Shown here one piece after another: positions 43,601 to 53,839 of a stretch of DNA of 64,000 nt (the first letter of the stretch is position 1; each line of letters starts with the position of its first letter). This DNA comes from Tetracentron sinense (Eukaryota > Streptophyta > Magnoliopsida > Trochodendrales > Trochodendraceae). Location of the stretch: the NCBI GenBank assembly GCA_015143295.1, contig CM026573.1:10266378-10330377 (forward strand), written 5' to 3'. The notes beneath the pieces are model-generated. The model did not search any database, was not told the DNA's origin, and worked only from the letters and a program-made list of their open reading frames with translations. The translations under genes were made by a program, and so were the position numbers.

Positions 43601-45524
43601 TGGGTGGAGTCAACAATCACGCACACCCTCGTCACGAGTCAACAATCACGCACACCCTCATCACGGGACCTCCTTCTTAATGAGAGGATTAGGAAAGGAT
43701 ACACAACCACTTATTTGATATGTACTTTTTTAGTGTAGTGACTATTGTTGGACTTTCGCCCCAAATTCACAATATTCCTTTGGAGGGTATTTTAGTTATT
43801 TATGAAAGGTGCAGACAATTAGGGCAGATAACCACGATGCAGTGTTTCACTTGGGATGTATTCAAGGTGAGCTCCAGTTCAAACTCAATTCTAGTTCGGA
43901 AATCAAGGTTGAACTCGGCTCAAATAGAATGGGCAAGCTCGCCTCAAGTCGAGTTTGATGCCAAATAATAATAATTTTATTTATTTATTATTATTATTAT
44001 TTTATTAATATATAAGTTATAAAATTCAAACCGCTGAATCGAGCCTAAAATAAGCGAATTGTTTATGCTTTAAGTTCAAATGAGAGCTCGGCTTGGCTTA
44101 GTTGAAGTCAAAAAATTCAGCTTAAGCAAGCCAATTCCATGAGCCAGCTCAGCTTGAATACACCCCTATGTTTATGTTTGACTCTGCTGAAATCAATTTT
44201 AATAAAAAGGAAGAAAAATTGATGTTTGGATAAAGTAGTACACCAAAAAAATATTATTGAGGGAGGTTTGAGACTTGTGAGAATTAAAGTACATTTGTTT
44301 AAAGGTAATTTCTATTGAGGTTTGCTTATTTACAAACGCGCAAGTAATCACAAATTGTTACGTGTAAAGTAACATAATATATATATTTTTTATTTTAAAA
44401 ACATAATTAAGTAAGCATTAATTCTAGGAGTTGATGTCGACCAATCAGCGATTAATAATCTTAACTATGATTAGATTGGTACTAAATTCTAAATTTATTC
44501 TTGTTATACCAAATTTCATGAATACGATTATATCAATCAGAGATTGATAATCTTAATTATATTTAGATTGGTACTAAATTTTTTCTTATTATACCAAATT
44601 TCATGAATATGATTATATCAATTAATAGACTGATGGTGATTAGGAATCACCTACCCTTTGTTTGGTTGTTGAGAAGAAAAGGTGAATGCAAATAAAACAA
44701 ATGGTAATATGTAACTCTTAGTTGCGTTTTTTCTTTTAAACTTTCTTACTTCTCCGTTTTCACTGATAAAAAAAAAAACATTTTTCTACAAAAAAATAGA
44801 TGCAGAAAAACTTGACTCTTTTTTCAACTAATTAATCAATTTTTTTTTCTTTCACATTCATTGTTAACCTGAGTATTAAAGATCAAAATCTTGGGTTCGC
44901 GATCATCATCATTGTTGTTTATTGATATTATTTAAGTTAAAGTTGTGTCTATTTTTCACAGCCTACTTCGTTGATGGAGCTGACATCGGAAAATTGACCG
45001 TGAGAGCTCTTGACGACGATCGAACTCTCAACAAGTCCATCCACTTCCGACCGTCGGGCAATTTCCTAAACATAAACGAGCTCGCATCTTTATGGGAGAA
45101 GAAGATTGGAAGGACTCTCCCTAGAGTAATTGTTACAGAAGAAGACCTTCTTGCTGCTGCCAAAGGTCTACTTTAATACCCCTCACTTAATTCCCATTGT
45201 TTAGTATAATGTTAATCTCAAATTTTGTTGTTTCATATGATAAAACTTACAGAGAATTGCATACCTCGAAGTATCGTTGCATCCTTCACTCACGACATTT
45301 TCATAAAGGGTTGCCAGATAAATTTCTCCATTGACAGAACAGATGAAATTGAAGTGAGCTCTCTCTATCCCGATGTACGTTTTCGAACCATTGATGAATG
45401 CTTCGACGATTACCTTATCAAGCCAGAATTCGCTGTCAAGACAGTGGGGGAGGAGAAGATTGAGAAGATCATTAAGCCAAATCCTATGGTGGAATTACTG
45501 CATAAAACCGGAATGTGTGCTTGA
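40693..45524 (+). CDS. LAR: Leucoanthocyanidin reductase, five exons, 351 residues
   Basis: NADPH-dependent cytosolic enzyme that converts leucocyanidin to (+)-catechin for proanthocyanidins; in other species it also acts on cysteinyl-epicatechin. Exons: 40693-40893, 40998-41138, 41563-41800, 44962-45165 and 45253-45524 (stop TGA). All introns are GT..AG and phases agree, giving one open product. The N-terminal Rossmann fold has GATGFIG (residues 18-24). RFLPSEFGHD starts at residue 115; ICCN is 158-161; THD is 274-276. These are the LAR-specific RFLP, ICCN and THD motifs, which separate LAR from isoflavone reductase-like relatives. His123 and Lys141 align with the catalytic pair known in grape LAR1. 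Length is normal for the family, with a short C-terminal extension ending KTGMCA. The start Met is the only upstream in-frame one and precedes a typical TEGRTLVVGATG opening. No sign of damage; probably functional. Confidence 0.95.
43109..43525. mobile_element. Tourist-like MITE in LAR intron 3
   Basis: Left GGGTGTGTTTGTTTGCCGAG and right CTTGCAAAACGAACGGACC are inverted relatives, flanked by TAA at 43106-43108 and 43526-43528. The interior is A-rich on the left and T-rich on the right with AAGAAAAG/CTTTTCTT pairing, allowing a long hairpin. 417 bp, non-coding. Confidence 0.75.
44438..44616. repeat. Tandem duplication of about 92 bp in LAR intron 3
   Basis: Two units share CAATCAGMGATTRATAATCTTAA, TTAGATTGGTACTAAATT and ATACCAAATTTCATGAATA, with a spacing of 92 bp between matching positions. 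Confidence 0.85.
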
Positions 45525-45821
45525 TCGATCATAAATAATACTCTATGATCGGATGGATCTATTTTAAATTTCCCTTTCTGCAATTCTTGTAGTAGGAGCA
45601 TGGCATCATGATGAGATTCTTGCTTGGCAAAATTATTCAATGAACTTAGAGGTTTAAGTTGTTTGCCAATGCTTCATCCTTGGGTTTCAATGATTTTTTA
45701 AGCATTATTATGGTTATATTTTGAACATCTTGGAAATGGTCTTATGAAAAAACAATTGTTGACAATAACGAGCCCCAAGCTTGAGACTATGAGGGAGTGG
45801 ACTTGACCATCTTAAAATATG
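45525..45821 (+). other. LAR 3' untranslated region and downstream DNA
   Basis: AATAAT at 45534-45539 is very close to the stop. T-rich sequence and GTTATATTTTGAACATC follow at about 45710, with no single clear polyadenylation signal. No other gene. Confidence 0.45.
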
Positions 45822-45837
45822 ATCCCTGGTTGAAGTT

Positions 45838-46039
45838 ATTTTTTGTTGGTAACGAGCATGTTTGGACCTCTTAGAGCACCCTGACTAATCCTCTGGACAT
45901 GTGCAGACCCCTCCATCCACACACACCGAACAAGTAGGGAAAAATCCCTGAGGGTGGCCAACAAAGAGAAGAGAATCGAACTCAAAACCTCTGCTTCTTG
46001 AGGCATGGTCCTGGCCAGCACACCAACCTCTCATTGTTT
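45838..46039 (-). mobile_element. tRNA-derived SINE with perfect 16-bp target duplication
   Basis: On the minus strand: head GGTTGGTGTGCTGGCCAGG (A box), TGAGTTCGATTCTC (B box), body with GGTGTGTGTGGATGGAGGGG and GTGCTCTAAGAGG, and an A-rich tail. ATCCCTGGTTGAAGTT occurs exactly at 45822-45837 and 46040-46055. Target-primed insertion with a clean duplication indicates a fairly recent event. Same family as the composite SINE at 4255-4735. Confidence 0.9.
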
Positions 46040-46055
46040 ATCCCTGGTTGAAGTT

Positions 46056-46689
46056 GTGTACCCCTAAAAGTTCAAACAATAAGGTAATAACATTAATATT
46101 GAGGCCTCAAGTTAGGATGGTGAAGCTCTACCCTTCATTTGAGGGTGGTCTTGGGATTCAGTCTTAGAGAGGGAAGCTCTAATTAGATTGGCATGCTTAC
46201 AGCTTACTCACCCTTGACCTAATTTGGCACCCTAAAATAGCACTAACCAGTTAAACATGACATACACACATGCTCCTCTAGCTGATCAAATGGTCAGGTG
46301 CGCCCATCCTGATAAATGTCATTTTTCTTGCACCTAATTTGGTTTAACCTATTTTAAGATTTTTTTTTTGTATTAATATTATTCATTTTGGTAGTCGAAA
46401 TACAGTTAGGCTACAATCCCAGTTACCGTGGTTAGTCAGTTAGAGGGTCGAACGCTAAACTCTCAAGTGGGCTAAACATGGTGGGCCTATAAACCATCAC
46501 ACCGACACTCAAGAGGATGAAACCTTGAACACCTCAACATGAGGGATATAAACACTGCTACTGATACAAGCTAGGCATTGTAGGATTAAGAAATATTATT
46601 AAGCCCAAAACGCCATTCTTATGTTTGAGCTATAAGGTGAGTAGGTTTTGGCCTAAGTTATCTCTTATCTTTATTAATATAACGAGGAT
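46056..46689. other. Gene-free interval
   Basis: No recognisable coding or repeat boundary. Contains a short T-run and phrases such as GGTCTTGGGATTCAGTCTTAG that may be repeat-derived. Confidence 0.35.
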
Positions 46690-47640
46690 TAGCGTGTTCA
46701 AAACATTGATGGAAGTTTTGTTAATTCCAAAACTACCATTTCATCGGTTCAAATGTTGATTAAATTAGTTAATTTTAAAACTACCCTTACACATATGGGT
46801 TAAATTTTAGTTAGTTCCAAAACATCTCTTACACATATGGGTTAAATTTTAATTAATTGTCAAACTACCCTTACACATATGGGTTGACTTTTAATTAATT
46901 TCAAAACTACCCTTACACATATGGGTCGAATTTTAGTTAAGTCCAAAACTATCCATACATATGGATTTAAAATGTTGACTAAATTTTATTTAATTTCAAA
47001 ACTACCATTTACTTTTAGCTTTTATTATAATAGAAGATTTTTCACCAAATAATATAGGGGACTTACAAAGTTAATTGAAATTTAATATAACCCTAAAATT
47101 ACAATTTATTAATATATAAAGCAATGTTTTCATAATCGGACCAACCGTCGAACTAGTCGGGTGACCAATTCTTGGTTTGACCAGTTCGGTTGGATCATGT
47201 CATTTTTATTATTAAAAATACATATTTTTTATTTTCTTGACTGGATTGTCCCTAAAGTTTTTTTATCCTCAAAATTCACTTAAGTCAGATTTCTATACCT
47301 AAAATGCCCTCAATTTTTTGCTATAGTCAGACTGTCTTGCATATTTTTTAGTTTCCAAAATGTTCCTGAGTCAAATTTCTATACCAAAAATGGCCCTTAC
47401 AATTTTTTTTAAACCCAAAATGCTCCTAAAGTTAGCCCATACCTCAATTTTTATTATACCCAAAATGTCCTCAATTTTCTATACTCAAAATGCCCCTAAA
47501 TCTTTTGGGTTCTTAAAATGTCCCTACATCATGTTTCTATACCCAACTTGTCCCTCACAATTTTTTTTTACCTAAAATGTTCCTCAAATTTTTATAACCA
47601 AAATATTTATTAATTTTTTTCCCAAAATGGCTCTGACTAG
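46690..47640. repeat. Second copy of the 3.05-3.87 kb dispersed repeat
   Basis: Parallels 3060-3870: GTGTTCAAAACATTRATKGAAG, five CTACCCTTACACATATGGGT units, AACCGTCGAACT.., CGGTTGGATCATGTCATTTT, then the CCAAAATG.CCCT array. In this copy only one arm of the long inverted-repeat element is present. Confidence 0.7.
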
Positions 47641-47880
47641 GTCGCTCTGTCTCGTATCTCTCCCCCTCCCCTCTCTCTCACGTGCATCGCACGTGCAGCC
47701 ACTCGCTATTCAGGATTTCTTATTACCACAACACAATGGACGTTGAAAATTGACTAAACCATTCCATGCCAATGGGCCTATATTTCTCTTCAAAAAGAAG
47801 AAGGGGACAGAACCACACCTTATGACAAAAGGGGGGATAGTGAAACCTAGAACGATACCACCAATCCCATGGTCTCGGAT
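47641..47880. other. Gene-free, unassigned
   Basis: Pyrimidine-rich start with CACGTGCATCGCACGTGCAG (near-palindrome about 47680-47698), then unassigned DNA. Overlapping 60- to 76-residue frames show no domain. Confidence 0.4.
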
Positions 47881-48148
47881 TGTCTCTGGTAAAGCCAGAA
47901 TGCCCCTCAAGGGCATCCATACATTGTGTGCCATGTGACATTAAAAAGGGGAGAAGTCATTTCAATTTCTCTCTTGATTTTTGACTTCTCCCCTTGAGAT
48001 CTCTCTCTCCTTTTTCTCCCAACTTATGGTCATGTGTCGAAACATGTGTGGAGAAGTCAAAAATCAAGGGGACAATGATTTGACTTCTCCCACCACATGA
48101 CACACAATGTATGATGCCCTTCAGGGGCATTCTGGGGCGGCTTTGGCT
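47881..48148. mobile_element. Foldback element 1 of a tandem pair
   Basis: AGCCAGAATGCCCCTCAAGG with CATACATTGTGTGCCATGTGAC on the left is mirrored by CACATGACACACAATGTATG and CAGGGGCATTCTGGGGCGGCTT on the right. Inner GGGGAGAAGTCA blocks also pair. Probably a Mutator-like foldback MITE. Confidence 0.7.
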
Positions 48149-48421
48149 TGTCTCTGGCGAAGCTAGAAAGTTGTCTCGGGGTTCCATACATTGTGCGACT
48201 GTTGGCTAAAAAATGGGGAGAAGTCATTCCATTTTCTCCCCATAATTTTGACTTCTCCCCATTTGATATCTCTTACCCTTATTCTCACACACTTATCGCC
48301 ACATGTCTTATTATGGGTGGAGAAGTCAAAATCATGGGCCCCATGATTTTAACTTCTCCACCACTTGTCACCTATTCTATGGAACCCCGAGATAAGCCCT
48401 TTTTGGCTTCGCCAGAGACAA
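48149..48421. mobile_element. Foldback element 2 of a tandem pair
   Basis: TTGTCTCTGGCGAAGC and CGGGGTTCCATACATTGTG on the left pair with ACCTATTCTATGGAACCCCG and GGCTTCGCCAGAGACAA on the right. The interior again has GGGGAGAAGTCA/TGACTTCTCCCC arms. It shares its end motif with element 1, so the pair arose by tandem insertion or duplication. The 120-residue frame at 48148-48510 runs through it and is spurious. Confidence 0.75.
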
Positions 48422-48692
48422 TTCGAGGCCTTCTGGCCCCAGAGACAATCCAGAGCCCAATCCGATATACTTGGAACGAGACAACCTGGACAGAAAGCTG
48501 GCAAGAGTGATACCTTGGAGATATTACCCTACTGACTCCAATCCAATACTCTATTTTGAAGAGACCACTAAAGAAGGAATGTTGTTGGGGGTGGGGACCA
48601 CAACCACTTATATGAATAAAGAAGTGTATCTAAAATCACTTAAAATATAAATTTTGGGAGTCGTACTGTTATTTCTGTTATGTTGATCTTAT

Positions 48693-48862
48693 GTTTGTTT
48701 TTTTGGTTGTTTTTTTGGTATTCTCTAATCATTTATCAAACTATGTCAGGTCAGTAGGGTTAGCACTCATGGTAGGCGTCAACGGTCACACCAAAGACTC
48801 AAACATGAGTCTCCACTCCCCCAAAGGGAGATACACTACCACTGGGACAAAGCGAAGGTGTG
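48693..48862 (-). mobile_element. SINE with 9-bp target duplication
   Basis: On the minus strand: CCCAGTGGTAGTGTATCTCC (A box), CATGTTTGAGTCTTTGG (degenerate B box), GAGTGCTAACCC and a tail rich in AACCAAAAAAAC. TGATCTTAT lies at 48684-48692 and 48863-48871. Same family as 38846-39000. Confidence 0.8.
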
Positions 48863-48915
48863 TGATCTTATCTTGAAATGACCCAATTAATATTGGTCAA
48901 TAACCGTAATTAAAA

Positions 48916-49089
48916 ACACCCCCACCTCATGCGTGAGTGGTAGGGGTGTGGCCTTCAATAGAGGAGGACTAGGGATTTAATCCCACCTGGGTATGAGTAA
49001 ACAAGAGCTCCACTGCCCAAGCTAACCACTAACCACTACTGACAGTCTGACTCTACTTAGAATTTCCATCACAAAAAAAAAAACCCCCT
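48916..49089 (+). mobile_element. SINE (third family) with 9-bp target duplication
   Basis: Head ATGCGTGAGTGGTAGGGGTG (A-box-like), GGGATTTAATCCC (B-box-like), a body with AACAAGAGCTCC and GCTAACCACTAACCAC, and an A11 tract near the 3' end. TAATTAAAA flanks it at 48907-48915 and 49090-49098. It lies only 44 bp from the previous SINE's duplication, in opposite orientation. Confidence 0.75.
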
Positions 49090-49192
49090 TAATTAAAAGA
49101 TATTGACCAACACAAAATTAGTTGTGTTATTCGGTTTGAGTCGACTTAAGACCATTCTTTTATTATATAAAAAATCATTGCACCTTGTACGT

Positions 49193-49766
49193 AGGGTTGT
49201 TATCGAGCCGAGCCGAGCCAAGTAGTGGAATGTTTAGCTTGTTTATCAAGTAAACGAGCTTGAAAATCAAGCTTGACCTTGGCTTGTATATTAAATAAAC
49301 GAGCACGAGCTCTAACACACGAGCTCGAACCTAGCTCCAGTAGTTTACGAGCAACTTGATTCATTAGATATAGCTATTTATTAGCTTTAATTTTACTTTA
49401 TTATACTTGTATAGGTGAAAACAAATTTCAGTGCTACCTTAATTTTAGGAAAATTTTATAATTGTAAAAAAGATATTCTTATTATGTAAAATACATTATA
49501 CATTATTAATCTTTACTAGTATATGATAAATATATCTAATTTTAAAATTTAAATGAAGTATATTTATATATTTTAGTAGGTTAATTATATATATAATGGA
49601 GCCAAGTAGGGGTGTGTTCAAGCTTGGCTCGTTAACTAAACGAGCTCGAAAATTAATGTTGAGCTTGGCTTGTTTAATTTACTAAATAAACGAACGAGCT
49701 TGATCTTTAAAGGAGTCAAGCTGTTCGCGAGCACCTTTGTTTGATAACCACCCCTACTTATAAGAT
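49193..49766. mobile_element. hAT-like repeat with GAGCCGAGCC motifs
   Basis: Outer ends AGGGTTGTTATCGAGCCGAG and GATAACCACCCCTA are inverted. A second inner terminus, TAGGGGTGTGTTCAAGCTTGG, occurs at about 49609. TTTACGAGC/AACGAGCTC words recur throughout. Two related MITEs may be nested. No coding capacity. Confidence 0.5.
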
Positions 49767-49949
49767 GGAGGAATAGAAACCTTACCCATAATAGTTATAC
49801 AAGGAATATGAAATTCAAAGCCTTGATAGGCATTATATGATTAAGAGTTATTTGTGAGGTCACCTCTAATAAAGTATGTTTCATTACAGAAAATTGGTTG
49901 CACTTTTGATCGAAGCTTCGTCACAATAGCCAAGGACGGAGCCAAGATT

Positions 49950-50290
49950 CTCTTGAGGGGGACTAACAATGGGGGTTTGGGGTGAGATTCCCACTCCAGC
50001 TGCTAAATGGGATGAGAGGGATGCGCCATCAACATTAATTTTGATCCAATTCCGAGTGGGGGGTTCCCATCGATCCAAGCTGAGAGGTTCTGTGATGCTT
50101 CTAGGATCAGCAAAAGTATGCCTCTTGGATTCAGAGAGCTCCCAAATGAAACAACCTAGTAGTGGTCGGATGATTCTGCATGCCTTGGAAGATAACCATA
50201 TTTCGATGTTTGTAGGAAAATCTTCCTTAAATGATTGAAGATAAGATATCCAACAAGCACGAAATAGAGCTTTTGGAGATCCTATGACTA
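49950..50290 (-). pseudogene. LINE RNase H-domain fragment
   Basis: Within an open minus frame, WEPPTRNWIKINVDGASLSS then AAGVGI matches the start of the RNase H (RVT_3) domain at the 3' end of plant L1-type LINE proteins, where W.PP..xxxKxNVDGA holds the first catalytic Asp. Upstream, IWELSESKRHTFADPRS resembles the linker after the RT zinc-finger part. The frame is extended at its N terminus by an unrelated repeat, so the 224-residue frame is a chimera and not a protein. No poly(A) or target duplication identified. Confidence 0.6.
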
Positions 50291-50292
50291 TT

Positions 50293-50480
50293 TTTAGGGG
50301 CAGAGCCACATGGGGCCAGGGGGGCTGAAGCCCCTCTCTCCCCCCTGAGATTATGGGGAAAAAAAAACCTGTAGTGAGAAGACGGGTGTAGCTTGAGAGG
50401 GGCGGAGCCAGGGGGACTCTATCCCCCCCTAAAATTCTGAGAAAAATTATATTCTTTATAAGAGAACACAAAAAATGCGA
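50293..50480 (+). repeat. GGGGCRGAGCCA dispersed repeat
   Basis: TAGGGGCAGAGCCACATGGG with AGGGGGGCTGAAGCCCC, and later GGGGCGGAGCCAGGGGG, are typical of a plant MITE family. The same text occurs inverted at 63281-63413. It gives the LINE frame its false N terminus. Confidence 0.6.
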
Positions 50481-50639
50481 TGGCCCATGGACTTGGCCAT
50501 CAAAAAAAAAATCGAGATAATCACCTTCTGGTTCCTTTATATTTCTTCCTCGATCCAACGCTCAGCTGAAACCTTGAACTCTGAACCTGCCGACAATCAA
50601 AATTCAACTGAGCTATGAAACACTCGGCGGATATAAACT

Positions 50640-51182
50640 CCAAGCTAACAATATCATAAACATTAATATAACACATATTTCATGGTTTACAGAACATGCA
50701 TTCATACAAAAATCAGAGTGCAATTGATATCTTTTATTTACAAATATTACTTGTGCCCACTTCTACATACTTTTCTTACTTTTCTCGTGAGTGACATCAA
50801 TTTAAATATAATTGTGCAATAACTTAAAATAACTTAACATCATATATCTAAAGAAATTAACTATATATTACTTACCGAGCCACCAATCCTTAGCACTTTC
50901 TTCGGTGCGTACGGACTTACTTATAATTCACTTACTCCCATTCATGTCATGATCTTAGATTGTTGGTACTCGGGCAGTGCGAAATTCAATCATGCATACA
51001 TACTTGTGTACTTACTTACTTACTTGTGTTTTACTTGTGATCGTGATTTTATCATGTTTGTGCGTATATCATGATCATGAGTGAAATGTGATAAACAGTC
51101 GAATAAATTATACTTTAAATTATTAATTCAAGAGCCATCAGAAATCCAACATGGCCCATATCATAATGATAAAATTCGTAAG
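50640..51182 (-). mobile_element. Left part of a host LTR (LTR-F)
   Basis: AT-rich sequence with CATGGTTTACAGAACATGC and CATACATACTTG words. Its style continues at 61739-62640, where CATACATAATCATGG and CTTACTAGC recur, once the 10.6-kb element between is removed. No coding sequence. Confidence 0.4.
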
Positions 51183-53521
51183 TGTGAGCATGAAAAATTT
51201 CCTACCCACTTTCACATTTTATGGTTTGATTGAGAGTCGTCACCTATTTATTTTAAGGGATAGGTCCCGGATTGATTTAGATAAGGTAAATAGTCTATCA
51301 GTGTTAGGGTAGGCGGTTCGATTAAGTCCTGGGGAAGGTGTTAGGCACCCCAGGACCCCCATTTTACAAATGGTTACCTATTTCCTAAATTTAAGCCAAT
51401 CTTAATCTCAAAATTAGTTAAAATGTCTAAGTATTTAATTGAATGCTAATCCAAAATAGATAGAAAGCTAGATGGGCTAGGGTCGAACCCGGGTTGGGTT
51501 GCCTACGTACTCACATTGGGGTGAGATTAGACCGAGCATAGTTCTGACACATGAGCCCGTGCCAAGGCTAAGGGGAGTGTGTGTGTACACCAAGGGTGGC
51601 TAAAGGTCTAACTTGGAGGCTAGGGTTTGATTGACCGGATTGGTTAAGTGCATGGTTTAAGTCTAACCACGGTTAGAAGAAATTTAATCATGATTAGGAG
51701 ATCTAACTACAGTTAAGAAGATCCTACAAGTCTCTTTTTGGTCTTTTTATATTTTTTTGAGTGTTTTTAATATTTTGAGATTTTATTATGTTTTGGTATT
51801 TTGAGATTTTATCATGTTTTTTTGGATTTTCATATAGGTAAAATCTTGGCAAACTTAACTAAAGTCAAATTTAATTCAAGAGAATGATTAAGGAAAATTT
51901 AGGCTAAAAAATTATATTTAGGACATAAAGAGGGGTGTGCATTATGAATAGTAAATGGTCTGTTGCCAACACCTATTTTGTTGGATTAGTGTTGATAATA
52001 GATCAAATACCATTGTCTTTGGTATGAGGCATTTTGGATAATGTCCTTAAACCATCATTTACCTGATCAAAATAGAACATGAAGGAAAAAGAAAGAAATG
52101 AAAAAAGGTGATAAGTAGAGAAAATGAAAACTCATCATCTTCTCTCTAATGTAGTCTCTTTACATCATTATAAATGATGTAATGGAGCTCTAAATATAAA
52201 AATTGGAGTGATGATGAGTTTCCCAAAGAATTCTAGAAGAAGGAATAAAATCAAAATGAAGAAACAAAATGAAAAGAGATGTATAGCTTTAGCTTCTACT
52301 TTCTATGGCCTATCCATATCCACACTAATGGATACATAGAAAAAAAAGAAATATTTACATGAAAGGAAAAAGAAAAGAACTCTCCTTTCTTTTGAGGTGG
52401 GGTCTCTCTACACCACTAGATTGGTGTAGAGAGGCCCAACTAAACTTAAGAAGAGAGAGGTCTTCACAAATGGTTCTAGAAAAAGATTAGAAAAAAAAAA
52501 TAAATATAAAGTAAAGAAGAAAATGAAGAATAAATGGAGGAGTGTTTACTCAAAGACTTCTTTTCCAATGCTCCAAGAGGTGAGGGGTTTTTAGAGTCCA
52601 CAAAGCTAGAGAGTTAGTGAAGAACTCTAGTCTTTTAGTCCTTGAATTCTATACACACTCTAAGCCTTAGCTTCTTCTAATTTTCTTCAAGATTAAAAAG
52701 AAATATAAGGGATGAGATGAGGAAGAGTTAGGGTTTCCACTTGGGATTTTGGAGGTGAGAGAAATGGCTTGTGAAGGTCTTGTATTTATAGCTTTTTTAA
52801 GGGGTTATGGCAATTTGGTAATTAATAGAGGGTTTGGTGAGAAGAAGGGAGGTGATTGGTTGGTGAAAATGGATGTGGTTGGTGATTGGGTAGTAAAAAA
52901 GGTATGTACTTGGTGAGAGGTGATTGAGTGGTTAAAAAGAGTGTAAGAGAATTAATTATTTTGTACGAGGTGTAAAAATGAATTGTAAGAGGTGTAGGAG
53001 AGTGAGAAAAGTGATTGGTTAGTCAAAAATGTGTGTACTTGGTGAGAGGTGATTGAGTGGTCAAAAAGGTGTGTAAACACAAAAATGAGGTTATTTGGGT
53101 TTTGAAGAAAAAAATAAAAGATCTTTGGTAGGAAAGTGGAAAATGGGCTTGGGTTTGTGGGTTTTAGATATGGGTTGAATGGATGTGGGTATGTGGACTA
53201 GATCTTATGGATCATGGGTTGTTAGTAGATGGATCATGGGTTGTTAGTAGATGGGTCATGGGTTATGTTTATTGGATTTTAGCTATGGCAATTGGGCTTG
53301 AGTTATGGTAATTAGACTTTCGCTAAAGCAATTGAGCTTTGGTTAAGACAATTGGGTAATTAGGCTTGGCTACTTGGGCTTGGGTAATAGAATTAAGTAA
53401 TTGGGTTTGATTGAGTTGTTTGGGTACAAGTTTGGCCAAATAGGCTTGGGCCTTGAGTAAACCTTGAAGCATTTGAAGAAGCGGGAAGAGGGATAAGGGG
53501 TGCAAAAATAGGGTGCTTACA
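51183..53521 (-). repeat. 3' LTR of the gag-only element
   Basis: Plus-strand ends TGTGAGCATGAA and AGGGTGCTTACA. Minus TATA box TATAAATACA at about 52781-52790. Hand alignment of the first 290 bp with the other LTR shows about 24 differences (about 8%), mostly transitions, so the insertion is not recent. GATGGATCATGGGTTGTTAGTA is locally duplicated near 53205-53255 (once here, not in the other LTR). Confidence 0.85.
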
Positions 53522-53839
53522 GCTGCCATTCTTTGTCGGAGGGTGCGGGCAAACGAACGACAAAGATTGAAATCACCACCATTTTTGCACCTGAAAACTT
53601 GCGAAACTTGGGAAAATATAAGAAATGAGAATGAATTAATTTGAAACTAAGTTAAGTTTGCCAAATTAAAATTGTGGAGTGCTAGAGATATGGGTGACTG
53701 CATGATGGATGAGAGTGAGTAAATGCAAGACACAACTATGGAGCAAAGGTCGAACACACAACCGCTTCGCGAGGAATGATGAAGGTTAAACACACATTCA
53801 CTTCACCAAGATGAGATGCAATGTAGTGATGGGTGCAAG

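Larger units (their letters stand above)
41801..44961 (+). other. LAR intron 3 (3.16 kb), repeat-filled
   Basis: Begins GTATATTTC and ends TTTTTCACAG. Holds an AT-rich (TA)n tract (about 42379-42402), AAGCAAAGAA...AGATC-type loosely repeated units (42670-42895), a Tourist MITE (43109-43525), a possible hAT-type repeat with GAGCTCGGCTTGGCTT (43870-44170) and a tandem duplication (44438-44616). LAR introns at this place are usually far shorter, so it has grown by insertion. None of this interrupts coding sequence. Confidence 0.85.
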
